Source: Voacanga thouarsii (taxonomy: Eukaryota > Streptophyta > Magnoliopsida > Gentianales > Apocynaceae). From it: a stretch of 64,000 bases of DNA. The translations under genes and the position numbers were made by a program. The notes under the pieces were generated by a model. It had not been told where the DNA came from. It did no database searches and worked only from the letters and a program-made list of their open reading frames with translations. Position 1 is the stretch's first letter, and each line of letters begins with the position of its first letter. Shown one piece after another: positions 23,597 to 36,112 of this stretch. The stretch is taken from NCBI GenBank assembly GCA_026120185.1, contig JANUWF010001213.1, forward strand, positions 1,054,001 through 1,118,000, read 5' to 3'.

Positions 23597-24857
23597 GTAA
23601 TTATCCCCTAGAATTTAGTTTAAAGAGATAATACTTGAAGGTTATTTTGGAAAAACCTCTCTTAATATTTGAATCAAAAGAAATTCAGCCAGTGAGTTTT
23701 TAGTCTTCTTCCACTATTTTCTGTTGGCTATTAGCTAATAGAGATCCTTGTACGCTGCAATTGATGCCAAGAGTTTCTCTTCGCGTTTTTTTCCCACCAA
23801 GTGCTGAAAATTCTACCTTCTTTGCTATATCACCAGCCGCCATTTAAGAAGGACCCAACTTTAGCTTGGACACTTAGGAGGTAGCTGAAAGTAAATCCAA
23901 TTTAGCTCTTAATTTTTTTTTTTAGCAACCAGAACTCCATCCAATCTATATTCTATACAATCTCTTCTTCAAAGGCTCGGATTTTCAACCAGGCCGGCTA
24001 TGCGAGATGCTATTCTTTTCCTTCTTTGACTACTCCGTTCAGGGAGTCTTTTAGATTGACAGAAACTTCAAGGGTAGCTGAGACGTGTCTCCAAACATTC
24101 TACAAATTCTATTCCTTAAGGAAATCAAATTTTCATTCCTTCAGACTTCTTTTCCGTTTCACCTTCAGTGTTTTGGTTCTCTTTTTTTTTTTTGGTCCAA
24201 TTCCTTTACATGGTGAGATGACAGCGGTGATCCGTGCAAGCTAGAAAACACTCTCTCTTTTATTGCCATAGTTGACAGAAACCCATCTAATTGAAGATAA
24301 ATCTTCATAAACTCCAAACCCTTATTTTTTATCATCAAGAGGGATTCTGGCTTATCCTAATTACCCTAGCACCAAGCTTTGGCATTTCGGTCACAACACA
24401 CTATCACACAAACCCCACCGACACACCAATCACAAGCACCGATATTCTGAACTTATACAAACCACTGGTTCTCTTCCTTCTACTCGCGTCTTCAAACCAC
24501 TTACGCATCCCCTACCTTTCTTTTACCACGACATCCAGAACCTCACTGTCAAACCAGTGCTCGCACACCATTGTCTTCATTGTGCGGTCACCCCTCTTCT
24601 GTAGCGACACAGGTCTTCGTTCTGCTAAGAGGGAAGAAGTCATCAGTCTTTTAAGGACGGGTTAAGAGCATTCTCTATACAGGCAACTAGATCTTCACCT
24701 GTGTTACAATAGATCACGTGGATCCATTTGTGTTACTGCTAACTGGTGGTTGTGGCGGAAGCATAAGCATGTCGTTACTGTTATAGGTGTTAATTGGGGA
24801 GAATTAATTGGTATATATATTTTGTATAAGGACTTTACTACTCATTAATATTATCAG

Positions 24858-24860
24858 CAC

Positions 24861-24936
<76 letters not shown>
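24858..24936 (+). repeat. (TTA)n microsatellite, about 26 units
   Basis: Uninterrupted ATT/TTA triplets; any translation of it (poly-Tyr) is an artefact. Confidence 0.95.
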
Positions 24937-27006
24937 TCATTTTACTACCGTTGTTTTCTTCTCATTGTTGTTAACACTAAATCAGTTTTGGGCGTTATTG
25001 GTATTATTTTTGACAGCATGGTTATCCATATTTTAATCGACCAGTTTCCAAAGATTAGGACTACAAACCTTGTGGATAGAAATATTATTTGTTTGTAAAA
25101 TTATTAATTATCATTTTAATGTTACCGTTATTATCATAACATCTATCTACCACCATTTAAATATTTAACTGTTCATGTGTTTATCTATTTCAAAGTTCTC
25201 ATGAGACCGTTTAAATATTTACTTAACTCACTTAATTAAGTAATCAATTCACTGTATGTCCATTAGTGTTGTTATTAAGGTTATTTTCTATTGCTTATTA
25301 TACCTTCACGGTGCCGTCATTTATTATTAGTTATTATTGGTATTTTTTATTATTATCATGTCCCAAATTATTATAATATAGACATTAGTAGGATTTTTTT
25401 TATAATATAACTTAATCTATATTATCCATAAAAATTTTACACCTATAATATTCATTTATTCACTCGTTAATTTGTTTGAATGCTTATCTATTTATTTATC
25501 CATTTATTATCAATCATTTATCTAATATTTACAGTTCATGATTTGTTATTCTACTATTACTTGTTTATTAAATCACTAATTTATCATTATTAAAATTGTT
25601 TATTATCATTTCTTTTTTTTATTATAAATACTTTTATTATTTGTCATTATCTATTATTGCATATTATAACTTATCATAATTATCTTCTAGCATTGCTCAT
25701 TAATTTTTATTATTATATATTTGCGTTATTATTATTAATACTTCGTCATTTCTATCTGGTAGTAAGCATTTTGTGCGAAGTTTTACTTAGGTAGACTTAA
25801 CATTAAGAGCCTAGATGGAGTAGGGTTGATGATCGTATACCTTACTGTGAGGCTAATTAGAATGGTGTTTGATAAAGTATTTTAATTTTCCATATTAATA
25901 GGAGAGAGTTTCCAAGGTTAGGGGACGACATAGTAATCTGAGAAGAAACCCTATAAACCGAGGAGGTAAGTCCTTGCATTAAATATTTGATATAAAAGTT
26001 TTGAATTACAAGTTAGTTGGAAAACATTTGTTATCTCAATGATATGATTGACTGGAATGCAAGCTTGACTGTTTCCTAATAAAAGTTTTCCTTCAAACAA
26101 AGATTTTATGAGAAAATCACCTTTTAATTATAAAATGATTTTACAGCTAATCATTTGGAACTCATGCTTGCATAACCAAAGCATGTTGAAAATGTTTTCA
26201 TGGAGATTGGTTTCTAATTGATGTATTGAAACGTTGAGTACTAAAAAAGGGTAGGCCTTTAGGATTAACCTTTGAAGGGTAGAACAAGTCTCTTAGTAAG
26301 AGGCCACCTTTAGGAGATGAGCTCCATTTGGAAAAGGTGACAGTCCCAGTGGTCAGGCCGGTCCAAGCTAGCACCTTAGTTCAAGTGGGCTGATATTCCG
26401 GGGTAGACATCTGGTAAGTTAGGGTGATAGGTGGGGGAGTATGTTACTCAGTGAGCCGTACATCCACTAGACTGTGATGTAGGGTTTTACAGTGTTTGTC
26501 ATGATGCAAGGTTTCATGGCAAGGCTATGATGCAAGGTTTATAGTCATTTATTTTGAGTGGTTTTTGTATAATACATATCTTTGTAATTTTTTTTTTTAT
26601 GTTGAATACCACTCACGTTAATATGGAAAATATTTGACTTGCAATCCACTTTTGTTAAATGGTTTTAAAGTGCATACGTGAAATTTATTTTCAATCATGA
26701 GCACACACAGGCTTACTGAGATGTATTTCTCACACTCCTCTGATGTCATATTTCAGGAACTGCTAGTGAAAGTGAGGTTGCATGCTACTAGAAGATAGTT
26801 ATCTTTAGTTCTTTAATTTTGTTCCTGGTTGAGGATTGTTTCATTTATGTAATTTGAGAGACTTATAGACATTGTTTTCCTTTGTAATAAGGTTTTGAGT
26901 TATTCCTGTTTTTGTTATTTCTTTGCCAAGTTATAATGACCCCTGATCCTTTGAACGGAGCGAGATCCCCGCCTTTTTTGGGCACACGTTTTGTGGGGTG
27001 TTACAA

Positions 27007-27022
27007 ATATTATTAGAGTCTA
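27007..27022 (+). other. Primer binding site of Gypsy1 (tRNA-Met type, decayed)
   Basis: ATATTATTAGAGTCT directly after the LTR aligns with TGGTATCAGAGCC, the complement of initiator tRNA-Met used by many plant gypsy elements. Several differences. Confidence 0.5.
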
Positions 27023-27110
27023 GGTTTAGACAATTTGCTTGTGATTGAGGATATTTATTTTTTTAAGTGTTTAAATCTTCTACTAATTGTGGGTATTGAT
27101 TGTGACTAGG

Positions 27111-29142
27111 ATGGCTAGAAGATTCGCCTCTGTGGTAAGAAACTGGCCTTTTATGTGTAGACCCAATGCACTACCGCCACCAGTACCCCCTCTCCCATCT
27201 GAGTTTAAGTTTTGGTACGAGCTGAAGGAGCCAGAACAGGAGGGTGAGAAAGTCGAGGTAGTGGTGGAGGACCCTGACTTACCTATCTAGGAAGAGGACT
27301 TGGCCCCAGATAGTGATGATCCGGGAAACCTAGAATTTGGGGCACCTAGAACAAGTATGGAGAGTTCAAGGAATAACGTCGTGAGCAGGTTAGGAGAGCA
27401 TGGCTAAGAGCAGGACTCACGGAGGCAGACAGTCCCGAGAGACCCATTGTGGCTGTAAGGAGTGTCGGTAGGATCAGTAAGGAGATTTGGACTTTGGGCT
27501 TTGTAGATGAAAAAGGGATAGACTTTTCTAAAAATATTGCGGGCTGGCTTGTCGAGCCCGATTCTGGAGATACCAAAGGAAAAAAAAAAGGGGTGAGTGA
27601 GGAACTTGAGCTGACCTAGTGGTGAAGTTTAAGAAACCCCATTTCTTCTTTCTGTTTAATAAAAGTGTGTTCCTTGTTATGTGATACACTAGAACTTTTA
27701 TTTATGTACAATAAGGATGCTATGTATGCCTTTCTTCCTTTTGTTGAAATTATGCAATTTGAACAAAAGCAAGTTTATCTCTTTCAAATAATTACCTGCT
27801 TCCAAAATTATTTAATTTGCTATTTTGCCTAAGTTGAGTTTACATGTTTGCACTACGAGATATTCATAATTTGTTTGTATGGTTTATGATCATGGCATAC
27901 CTGCAAACTTACTAGCTTTTTGGTAATGTTATATGACTCAAGATGACACCAAGGTGAAGAGTCATTGTCCGTAGTAAAATCACCTAGGAAAGTGCATTGT
28001 CGACCCTACAATATGCTCCAATGCAGCATTCTACCCTTGAAATAAGAGGAGATGGTGGACAGGAATATGAGGAAGCACCTGATGGACCCCCAAAGGTGAA
28101 CATTGGTCAAGCTTTCCATAAGATGATGTAGATTATCCATTCTCTGTCAGAGAAGGTTGAAAAGATGACGACTAAGGGAGATGATTTAGCTTTGGAGTGA
28201 TTTCAGAAGTTCCAGCCACCTATATTTTGCAGAGAGGCAAAGCAAGATAAGAAAGCAGAGTAATGGGTTGAGCAGATGGAGGATATCTTCTCTACTCTAC
28301 AATATAGTGAGGAAAGGCTGGTTAAGTTTGCAACCTTTAGGTTGCGTGGGCTAGCTAGGCCATAGTGGTAATGTATCCAGAAAGAGTGGAAAAGGATCAA
28401 TCGAGAGTGGGTGTGGGGAAACTTTGTTGAAGCATTCAGGGCGGAATACATCCCTCCATGAATCATGGAGGAAATGGAGGATGAGTTCCAGGGATTAAAG
28501 TAGGGAAGTATTATGGTGGCGTAGTACGCCGCTTGATTTACTTAGCTGTCAAAATACTACAAATGTTTGGTGGATATGGAATTGAAGCACATGAGGCAGT
28601 TCATCAAGGGGCTAAGACAAGATATGAGGAGGGCCTTAGCACCATTTCTGCCGGCAACGTATGCGGCCACTATGGACACTGCTACTTGGACTGAGAATGA
28701 GGACAAGCAACGAGTGGCATGCAAGCCATACCCACAAGCGAGGCAGCTAGTGTAGCCGAAGTTTCATAAATGACTTGCTAGACAGCAATGGGTAAATAAG
28801 GGTAAGCATGCTCAGATTGCACCAGTAGGCTTAACAATTAATTTGCCTACATACCGTTACTGTAGGAAACGAGGTCATGTAGAGAGAGACTGTTGGTCAA
28901 AAGGGGTGGCCAGAAAATGCTATAACTGTGTGGACCCAAACCACCTAAGGAACAATTGTCTAAAGCCATTGCGAATTGGACAAGGAGCCTCGATGCCACC
29001 CACCGGCATCAATAAAGGTGCGACCGCTAGAGCCGTTGGAAGCAGTGGACAGAAGTTGCAGGAGAAGGTGAAGTTTTTTTCTTTGAATCGAGAGGAAGTC
29101 GGAGTAGATGTAATAGTGTTGGAAGGTAAACTCTCTATTTAA
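27111..29142 (+). pseudogene. Gypsy1 Gag
   Basis: Translation starts MARRFASVVRNWPFM and stops at about 27290. After a poorly aligned stretch, the capsid region appears at 28200-28750: WVEQMEDIFSTLQ, VKFATFRLRGLA, the decayed YAA.FT.LSKYY, MRQFIKGLRQDMRRALAPF. Two zinc knuckles follow at 28843-28965. The first has lost its leading Cys (YRYCRKRGHVERDC); the second is complete (CYNCVDPNHLRNNC). Stops at 28501, 28522, 28534 and 28543 fall where the family has Gln or Arg. Gag would package the RNA. Dead. Confidence 0.8.
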
Positions 29143-29442
29143 GAATGTGATGTAAATGTATTAATTGATCTTGGATCTGCACATTCATACATAAATGAAA
29201 ATTTTGCACAGCATTTGGAGTGGGGTGGGAGGGAGTTGCCCTATACCCTACTAGTGAGTACCTTTTTACGAAAGATAGAGGAAGCAGGGAAATTGATATA
29301 TGAATGCGAGATAAAGATAGGGAAAGAAATCCTTAAGGCAGATCTCATAGTTTTGCTAATTGAGGTTTACGACCTAATATTGAGTATAGATTGGCTAGTT
29401 AAGTATGGAGCAAGGGTAGATTGTAAGATTAAAACCATTTAG
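29143..29442 (+). pseudogene. Gypsy1 aspartic protease
   Basis: VLIDLGSAHSYIN (about 29157-29196) is the active-site region of a retropepsin; the usual D(T/S)G is DLG here. Downstream, VYDLILSIDWLVKYGARVDC corresponds to the family's (D)VILGMDWL motif. The reading is broken by TAA at about 29141 and TAG at 29440. With the Thr/Ser of the catalytic triad replaced it would probably be inactive in any case. Confidence 0.75.
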
Positions 29443-29619
29443 TTCGTTAGACTTGGTTGTGACGCAATAGAATTTAATGGGCAATGTGTGAAGGAGTTAA
29501 AATTTCTGATAGTTAGGACAAAAGCTAGGAAGATGTTGAAGAAGGGATGCACAGGATATTTAGCTTATCTGATAAATAAGCCTAAGGATTAATGCACCCT
29601 AGACAGCACCGCTATAGTG

Positions 29620-31102
29620 AACGAATTTCAAGATGTCTTTCCTACTGAACTCACTTTCCTTCCGACTTCTCGAGAAGTTAAGTTCACCATAGACCTAATA
29701 CCGGGAGTCGAGCTAGTATCAAGAACACCATATCGGATGGCTCCTACTAAGCTAAAAGAAGTGAATGAGCAGTTGGAGGAACTAGTGAATTAGGGATACA
29801 TTAGACCGAGTACGTCATTGTGGGGAGCACCGGTATTGTTCGTGAAAAAAAGGACAGAACTTTGAGACTCTGCATCCATTATAGGGGCCTGAATAATCTG
29901 ATGATAAAAAATAAGTATCCGTTACCTCTGATAGATGAATTATTCGACCAGTTACAAAGGTCTAGTTGCTACTCAAGGTTGGATCTTTGGCAGGGATACT
30001 ATTAGGTACAGATAAAAGAGAAAGATATACCAAAATGGTCTTCAATACACGATATGGCTACTATGAGTTTGTAGTGATGCCACTTGGTGTAACCAACACA
30101 CCAACTATGTTTGTGGATCTAATGCACAGAGTTTTCCAACCATATCTAGACAAGTTCGTTGTGGTATTTATTGATGACATCCTCGTCTATTCCAAAAGCT
30201 TGGAGGAGCATGCTAAGCACTTGAAGTTGGTTTTGAAGAAGCTAAAGGAAGATAAATTATATGCGAAGTTTAGCAAATGCGAGTTCTGGATAAACTTTGT
30301 ATCATTTCTTGGGCATATAGTATCTAAAGGTGGTATCAAGGTAAACCCTGTGAAGGTAGAAGCTATAGTGAATTGGAAGCAATAAGAAAATATCACCGAG
30401 ATCTATAGTTTTCTCGAGTTAGCAGGGTATTACTACTGGTTCATCAAGAATTTCTCTATCTTAGCCTCTCCTATGACTCGACTTCTGAGAAAGGATGTAC
30501 CATTTGTTTGGAATGAGAAGTGCAAGAGGAGTTTTCAAGAACTCAAGAAGAGACTTATGACGGCCCTTGTGTTGAGTTTACCTGAGGAGAGTAAGACTTA
30601 CACATTATATACTAATGCATCAAAGGAAGGACTAGGAGCAGTTCTCATACAAGAGAGGAAGGTTATAGCGTATGCTTCAAGAAAACTGAAGCCACATAAA
30701 ATCAACTACTCAACTCATGATCTGGAGCTTGCACCTATAGTGTTTGCCTTAAAGAAATAGCAACACTATTTGTACGAAGCAGATTGTGAAGTGTTCATTG
30801 ATCATAAGAGCCTTAAGTACATCTTCACGTAGAAAGACTTAAACTTTAGACAACGGAGGTGGATGGAGTTTCTGGAGAAGTACAGATGTCCTATAAATTA
30901 TCATTCAGGAAAAGCTGATGTAGTGGCAGATGCGTTGAGCAGAAAAGTTAAGATGGCTAGCATAAGAATGCAAGAATTTCGAGTAGTACAAGAATTATTA
31001 GAACAGGAAACAACCATATATAGGGAAAAGATCCATATTAGTAATTTGAGATTGGTGCCTGAATTGAAGCAGGAAGTTATTGAAGTATAGAAGGGTAGCG
31101 CA
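29620..31102 (+). pseudogene. Gypsy1 reverse transcriptase and RNase H, start of integrase
   Basis: Domains in order. RT finger/palm is at about 29640-30000 ([54 protein letters not shown]). The catalytic palm has [10 protein letters not shown] at about 30167-30195. A thumb with [11 protein letters not shown] is at about 30308-30340. RNase H is at 30590-30760 ([15 protein letters not shown], with the usual DAS first Asp now Asn) and continues to 30950 ([16 protein letters not shown]). The integrase N-terminus begins near 30960 and is cut at 31102 by the CACTA element. In-frame stops at 29791, 30003, 30758, 30830 and 31088, plus frame changes. Confidence 0.9.
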
Positions 31103-31480
31103 CACTACAAGAAAATGATACATTGGCAACAAAATTTTTTTCCTAACTAAAGTTTTGTCGCTAAAAGTACCCTTTAGCTAGAAAAATTTTTCTTAGCGAC
31201 AAAATCTTTTTGTCTCTATTGATTAAGACCTTCGGCAACAAAATTTTTATTTCCTAGCTAAAAGTAATGGCTTTGGCTAGGAAATAAGTGTATTAACGAG
31301 GAAAATTTAAGTTTTCTCGCTAATGATGCATCATCAACGACGAAAATTCATTTCTTAACTAAATTTTCTTCACTAATAATGCATCATTAGCGATAGAAAT
31401 TCATTTCATAGCTAAAAATATTAATTTTTATCACTATTAACTATATTTTTAGCGACATAATTCATATTTCCTAACTAATA
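31103..31480. repeat. Left subterminal repeat region of the CACTA element
   Basis: Repeated motifs such as TTAGCGACAAAA, TTTAGCTAGAAAAA and their complements recur every 15-40 bp. In known CACTA elements such motifs are transposase binding sites. Confidence 0.7.
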
Positions 31481-31485
31481 CTTGT

Positions 31486-31840
31486 CTTTAAATTTTTAAA
31501 TATTTATAACATGGTCCTAAAAATTTTGTAAATTGGTCTTTAAATTTTGTATAATTACAAAATTACTTCAAAAATTTGTAAATTGATCTCTAAATTTTAA
31601 AATATTTATAATATGACTCTAAAAAAAATTATAAATTAGTCCCTAAATTTTTAAATATATAAAATATGACTCCAAATTTTATAAATTGCTCCTTAAATTT
31701 TGTAAAATTATAAAATGATAGCCAAAATTTATAAAAATGGTCATTAAATTTTAGAATATTTAAAATATAATCCCAAAAATTTTACAAATTAGTGCCTAAA
31801 TTTTTAAATATTTATAAATGTATTATATTTTGGACTGATT
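31486..31840. repeat. Tandem repeat, about 52-bp unit, about 7 copies
   Basis: Units follow the pattern CCTAAATTTTTAAATATTTATAA-ATG..CC-AAAAATTTT-AAATTAGT, with many differences between copies. The same unit returns at 35220-35420. Confidence 0.7.
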
Positions 31841-31904
31841 TATAAAAATTAAGCTAGATTATATAGAAAAACATGTCCGATTACATTCAAATTTAGTCAT
31901 AATA

Positions 31905-34830
31905 TCTTTTTTTAGAAAATTCAATAAATCTAACGGTTAGATAGTTAATTTAATATGTCTATCCTTATAAATACGTTAGGTTTGGGTATTTTTATAGTGA
32001 TTATACAAGATTAGGAGGTAAAAAATATCTGATTACCTTCAAATTTGGTTGTAATTTTAACAAATCTTATGGTCAGATTGTTAATTTGATATGCCTATCT
32101 TTGTAAATGGGTAAGGTTTTCGAGCATTTTTATAGAGATTATACTAGATTAAGTGACAAAACATATCCAATTACCTTTAAATTTGGTTATAATACTTTTT
32201 TTAGTGATATAATTAAATATAACGGCTGAATCGTTAATTTGATATGCATATCTTTCTAAATGTGTTAAGTTTTTTGTATTTTTATAGAAATTATGCTAGA
32301 TCTATGCCACAACATATTTGATTACCTTAAAATTTAGTCATAAAATATATTTTTTAATGATTTTAGCAAATCTAATAGTTAGATCGCTAATTTGATATGC
32401 CAATATTTATAAGTGAGTTAGGCTTCGAGTATTTTTATAGAGATTATGCTAGATTAAGTGAAAAAATATATATGATTATTTTTAAATTTGATCATAATAT
32501 TTTTTTTAGTGATTTTATTAAATCAAACGATTAGATTGTTAATTTGATTTGCATGTCTTTGTAAATGTGTTAGGTTTTTTGTATTTTTATAGAGATTATA
32601 CTAAATTCTATACCAAAACATATTTGATTACCTTTAAATTTGGTCCTAATACTTTTTCTAGTGATTTTATCAAATTTAATGGTTGGATCGTTAATTTGAT
32701 ATGTCTATATTTGTAAATGGGTTAGGTTTTGAGTATTTTTATAGAGATTATGCTAGATTAAAGAATTTTTATAGAGATTATGCTAGATTAAAGTATTTTT
32801 ATAGAGATTATACTACATTAAGTGGCAAAACACATCTGATTACCTTTAAATTTGGTCTTAATACTTTTTATAGTGATTTTATCAAATCTAACGGTTGGAT
32901 CATTAATTTGATATGCCAATCTTTCTAAATGTATTAGGCTTTCTATATTTTTTTTTAGAGATTATGCTAGATTCTAGGCCAAAACATATTCGATTACCTT
33001 AAAATTTAGTCATAAAACTTTTTTTTTTATAATAATTTTTGTCAAATCTAACGGTTGGATCATTAATTTGATATACCTATCTTTGAAAATGAATTAGATT
33101 TTGAGTATTTTTATAGAGATTATGCTAGATTAAATGGCAAAACATATTCGATTATCTTTAAATTTTTTCCTAATATGTTTTTTAGTAATTTTATCAAATC
33201 TAATGGTTAGATTGTTAATTTGATATGCCTATCTTTGTAAATGTGTTAGATTTTTTTGTATTTTTATAGAGATTATGCTATATTCTATGCCAAAATATAT
33301 TCGATTATCGCAAAATTTGGTCATAAAATTTTTTAAGCGATTTTATCAAATTTAACGGTTGGATCGTTAATTTGATATGCCTATCTTTGTAAAAGAGTTA
33401 GGTTTCAAGTATTTTTATAGAGATTATACTAGATTAAGTGGCAAAACATATCCAATTGCTTTTAAATTTTGTGCTAATATTTTTTTAGTGATTTTATCAA
33501 ATCCAACGGTTGGATTGTTAATTTGATATGCCTATCTTTCTAAATGTGTTAGATTTCTGTATTTTTATAGAGATTATACTAGATTCTGTACCAAAACATA
33601 TTTGATTACCTTAAAATTTGGTCATAAAACGTTTTTTAGTGATTTTATCAAATCTAACGGTTAGATTGTTAATTTAGTATGAATATATCTTGTTGTTGTT
33701 GTTATTGTTGTTGTTGTTGTGTGTATAAATAAGTTTTTTTTTTCTAATTGATCTATACGTATATTATCATTTAATAAAAATAATGATATAATTAACGTCA
33801 TATACATTTTTAAAGTTTTATGAATGTACAAAATAATATATTATATGGAATAACGTTGTTTCATACAAAATTTAATATAATTATTATATTTTTTTTGTAA
33901 TATTAATGTTTTAAAAATTTAAAAATAAATATATTTTTCAGTGATTTTATCAAATCTAATAGTTTGATCGTTAATTTGATATGTATATATTTCTAAATGT
34001 GTTAGGTTTTTAGCATTTTTATAGAGATTTCACTAGATTTTGTGGCAAAACATATATGATTATCTTTAATTTTTTTCATAATACATTTTTTAGTGATTTT
34101 ATAAAATCTAACGGTTGGAATGTTAATTTGACATGCCTATCTTTCTAAATGTGTTAGGTTTCGAGCATTTTTATTGAGATTATACTAGATTCTGTAGTAA
34201 AACTTGTTTGATTATCTTTGAATTTGGTCACAATACTTTTTTTAAGTAATTTTATGAAATCTAACGGTTGGATCATTAATTTGATATGCATATATTTCTA
34301 AATGTGTTAGATTTTCAGCATTTTTACCGAGATTAAGCTATATTCTGTGGCAAAACATATCTACTTATCTTTAAATTTTGTCCTAATATGTTCTTTAGTG
34401 ATTTTATACAATCTAACGGGTAGATTGTTAATTTGATATGCCTATCTTTCTAAACGTGTTAGGTTTTCAGTATTTTTACAAAGATTAAGCTATGTTCTGT
34501 GGCAAAACATATCTAATTACCTTTAAATTTTATCCTAAAACGTTTTTTAGTGATTTTATACAATCTAACGGTTAGATTATTAATTTGATATGCTTATCTT
34601 TCTAAATGTATTATGTTTCGAGCATTTTTATTGAAATTATGCAAGATTCTGTGGTGAAATATGTCCGATTATCTTTAAATTTAGCCACAATACTTTTTTT
34701 AGTAATTTTATTAAATCTAATAGTTTGATCGTTAATTTTACATGCCTATATTTCTAAATGAGTTACATTTTTAGCATTTTTACAGAGATTATATTAGATT
34801 TTGAGGCAAAATATATCCGATTAATTTTAA
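31905..34830. repeat. 152-bp minisatellite, about 18 copies, inside the CACTA element
   Basis: The motif GTTAATTTGATATGCCTATC (or close variants) recurs at about 31949, 32081, 32236, 32387, 32539, 32690, 32902, 33064, 33210, 33369, 33517, 33669, 33971, 34121, 34275, 34427, 34579 and 34731. Most spacings are 146-162 bp. Each unit also contains ATCTAACGGTTGGAT, TTTTTATAGAGATTATGCTAGATT and GGCAAAACATAT. The long step at 32690-32902 is due to a local triplication of 30 bp (32735-32820). The double step at 33669-33971 comes from an inserted block (about 33690-33950). No coding. Confidence 0.9.
33712..33950. repeat. Block duplicated within the CACTA element (left copy)
   Basis: Matches about 35836-36062: both start near TTTTTTTTCTAATTGATCTATA, then run through AAAATAATGATATAATTA and ATATATTATATGG-type text to ATACTAATGTTTT. 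Here it interrupts the minisatellite; the other copy lies after it. Confidence 0.6.
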
Positions 34831-34835
34831 ATTTG

Positions 34836-35002
34836 TGTGTGTATGTGTATATATATTAATATAATGTGTGTGTGTATATGAATATATTAATATGTATATA
34901 TTAATATATATAGTCACATACACAAACATAAATAAATATGTATATTTGTATGTATATATATTTGTATGAATATGTATATATATGTATATATGAATATGTA
35001 TG

Positions 35003-35056
<54 letters not shown>

Positions 35057-35077
35057 GAATTTGTAAAGATAAAATTC

Positions 35078-35108
<31 letters not shown>

Positions 35109-35156
35109 TGTATGTATGTATGTATGTATGTATGTATGTATGTATGTATGTATGTA

Positions 35157-35203
<47 letters not shown>

Positions 35204-35218
35204 ATGTATGTATGTATT
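34836..35218. repeat. Microsatellite cluster: (TA)n, (TATG)n about 20 units, (TG)n, (TATG)n
   Basis: (TA)n at about 35008-35050, (TATG)n at 35080-35161, (TG)n at 35160-35188, then (TATG)n to 35216. Translations over this region (poly Ile-Tyr, Met-Tyr-Val-Cys) are artefacts. Confidence 0.95.
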
Positions 35219-35219
35219 T

Positions 35220-35420
35220 TAGTCCTTGAATTTTTTTATATTTTCAAAATGACCCCAAAAATTTTAAATTGATCCCTAAATTTTTTAATATTTATAAAAT
35301 GACCCACAAAAATTTTACAAATTAGTCCATAAAGTTTTGAATATTTATAGTATGATGACAAAAAATTTTTATACCAGTCACTAAAATTTTAAACATTTAC
35401 AATATGTCCCCCAAAATATT
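35220..35420. repeat. Right copy of the 52-bp tandem repeat, about 4 units
   Basis: Same unit as 31486-31840 (CCCTAAATTTTTTAATATTTATAAAATGACC...), so the minisatellite is bracketed by two arrays of one family in the same orientation. Confidence 0.65.
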
Positions 35421-35753
35421 ATTGCAATTATTCTATATGTGTGTATATATAAGTATATATGTATATATATATATATATATAAATATGTAATAAATATATT
35501 AATTACTATTTAAATTTATCCAAATGTGCATAGATGTCCAAATTATCACATATTATTGAACAATAAGTATTGATAATAAATTTATATAATTATTTATGTT
35601 TTATTCTCTATATATATATGTAGTGTATACATACTACATATATACACATATACATATATATATATATATATATGTTTATTAATATTTTTATATATGTGTG
35701 TGTATATATATGTATATTTATGTGGGATGTATATATGTGTATGTATATATACA

Positions 35754-35754
<1 letters not shown>

Positions 35755-35831
<77 letters not shown>
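35755..35831. repeat. (AT)n(GT)n microsatellite
   Basis: About 16 AT units followed by about 20 GT units; smaller TATA/TGTA runs flank it (35440-35480, 35610-35755). Confidence 0.95.
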
Positions 35832-35832
<1 letters not shown>

Positions 35833-35835
35833 TTT

Positions 35836-36062
35836 TGTATATATAAGCCTTTTTTTCTAATTGATCTATATTTATAAAATTATTTAATAAAATCAATGAC
35901 ATAATTTATTAAAAATGATAATATAATTAATAACCTATAGACTTTTAAAATTATATAAATATACAAAATAACTTATTATAGTGAATAATTTGTTTTACTA
36001 GTATTATGATTATTATATTTTGTTTTAATACTAATGTTTTTTTAAAAAATTCAAATAGAACT
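35836..36062. repeat. Block duplicated within the CACTA element (right copy)
   Basis: Diverged copy of 33712-33950, same orientation. Confidence 0.6.
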
Positions 36063-36112
36063 TTACAAATAGTTTAAGTAAAAAAAAAAAAAAAGAATAT
36101 GACCAAATATGA

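Larger units (their letters stand above)
22889..27005 (+). repeat. 5' LTR of Gypsy1 (4.1 kb)
   Basis: It starts TGTAACACCC and ends GTGGGGTGTTACA. The central and 3' parts recur in 38127-41450. A block near 26280-26400 (AAGTCTCTTAGTAAGAGGCCACC...) has counterparts in S1 (about 6080) and S2 (about 57040). No real coding: frames at 24026-24665 are chance. It holds (TA)n at 23380-23420, (CA)n(TA)n at 23555-23597, and a long ATT run. 24690-26000 is very AT-rich with scattered TTATTA. Confidence 0.85.

Noticed and set aside
24026..24665. Frames of 72 and 124 residues inside the Gypsy1 5' LTR
   Set aside because: LTR sequence with no known protein similarity.
24808..25098. Frame with a long poly-Tyr run
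   Set aside because: Translation of the (TTA)n repeat inside the Gypsy1 LTR.
31905..34830. CRISPR-like array
   Set aside because: Whole 152-bp units repeat with no unique spacers; this is a plant DNA minisatellite.
34789..35272. Overlapping frames rich in Ile-Tyr, Tyr-Val-Cys and Met-Tyr
   Set aside because: They are translations of TA, TATG and TG microsatellites.
35594..35902. Frames rich in Thr-His and Val-Cys on both strands
   Set aside because: Microsatellite translations.
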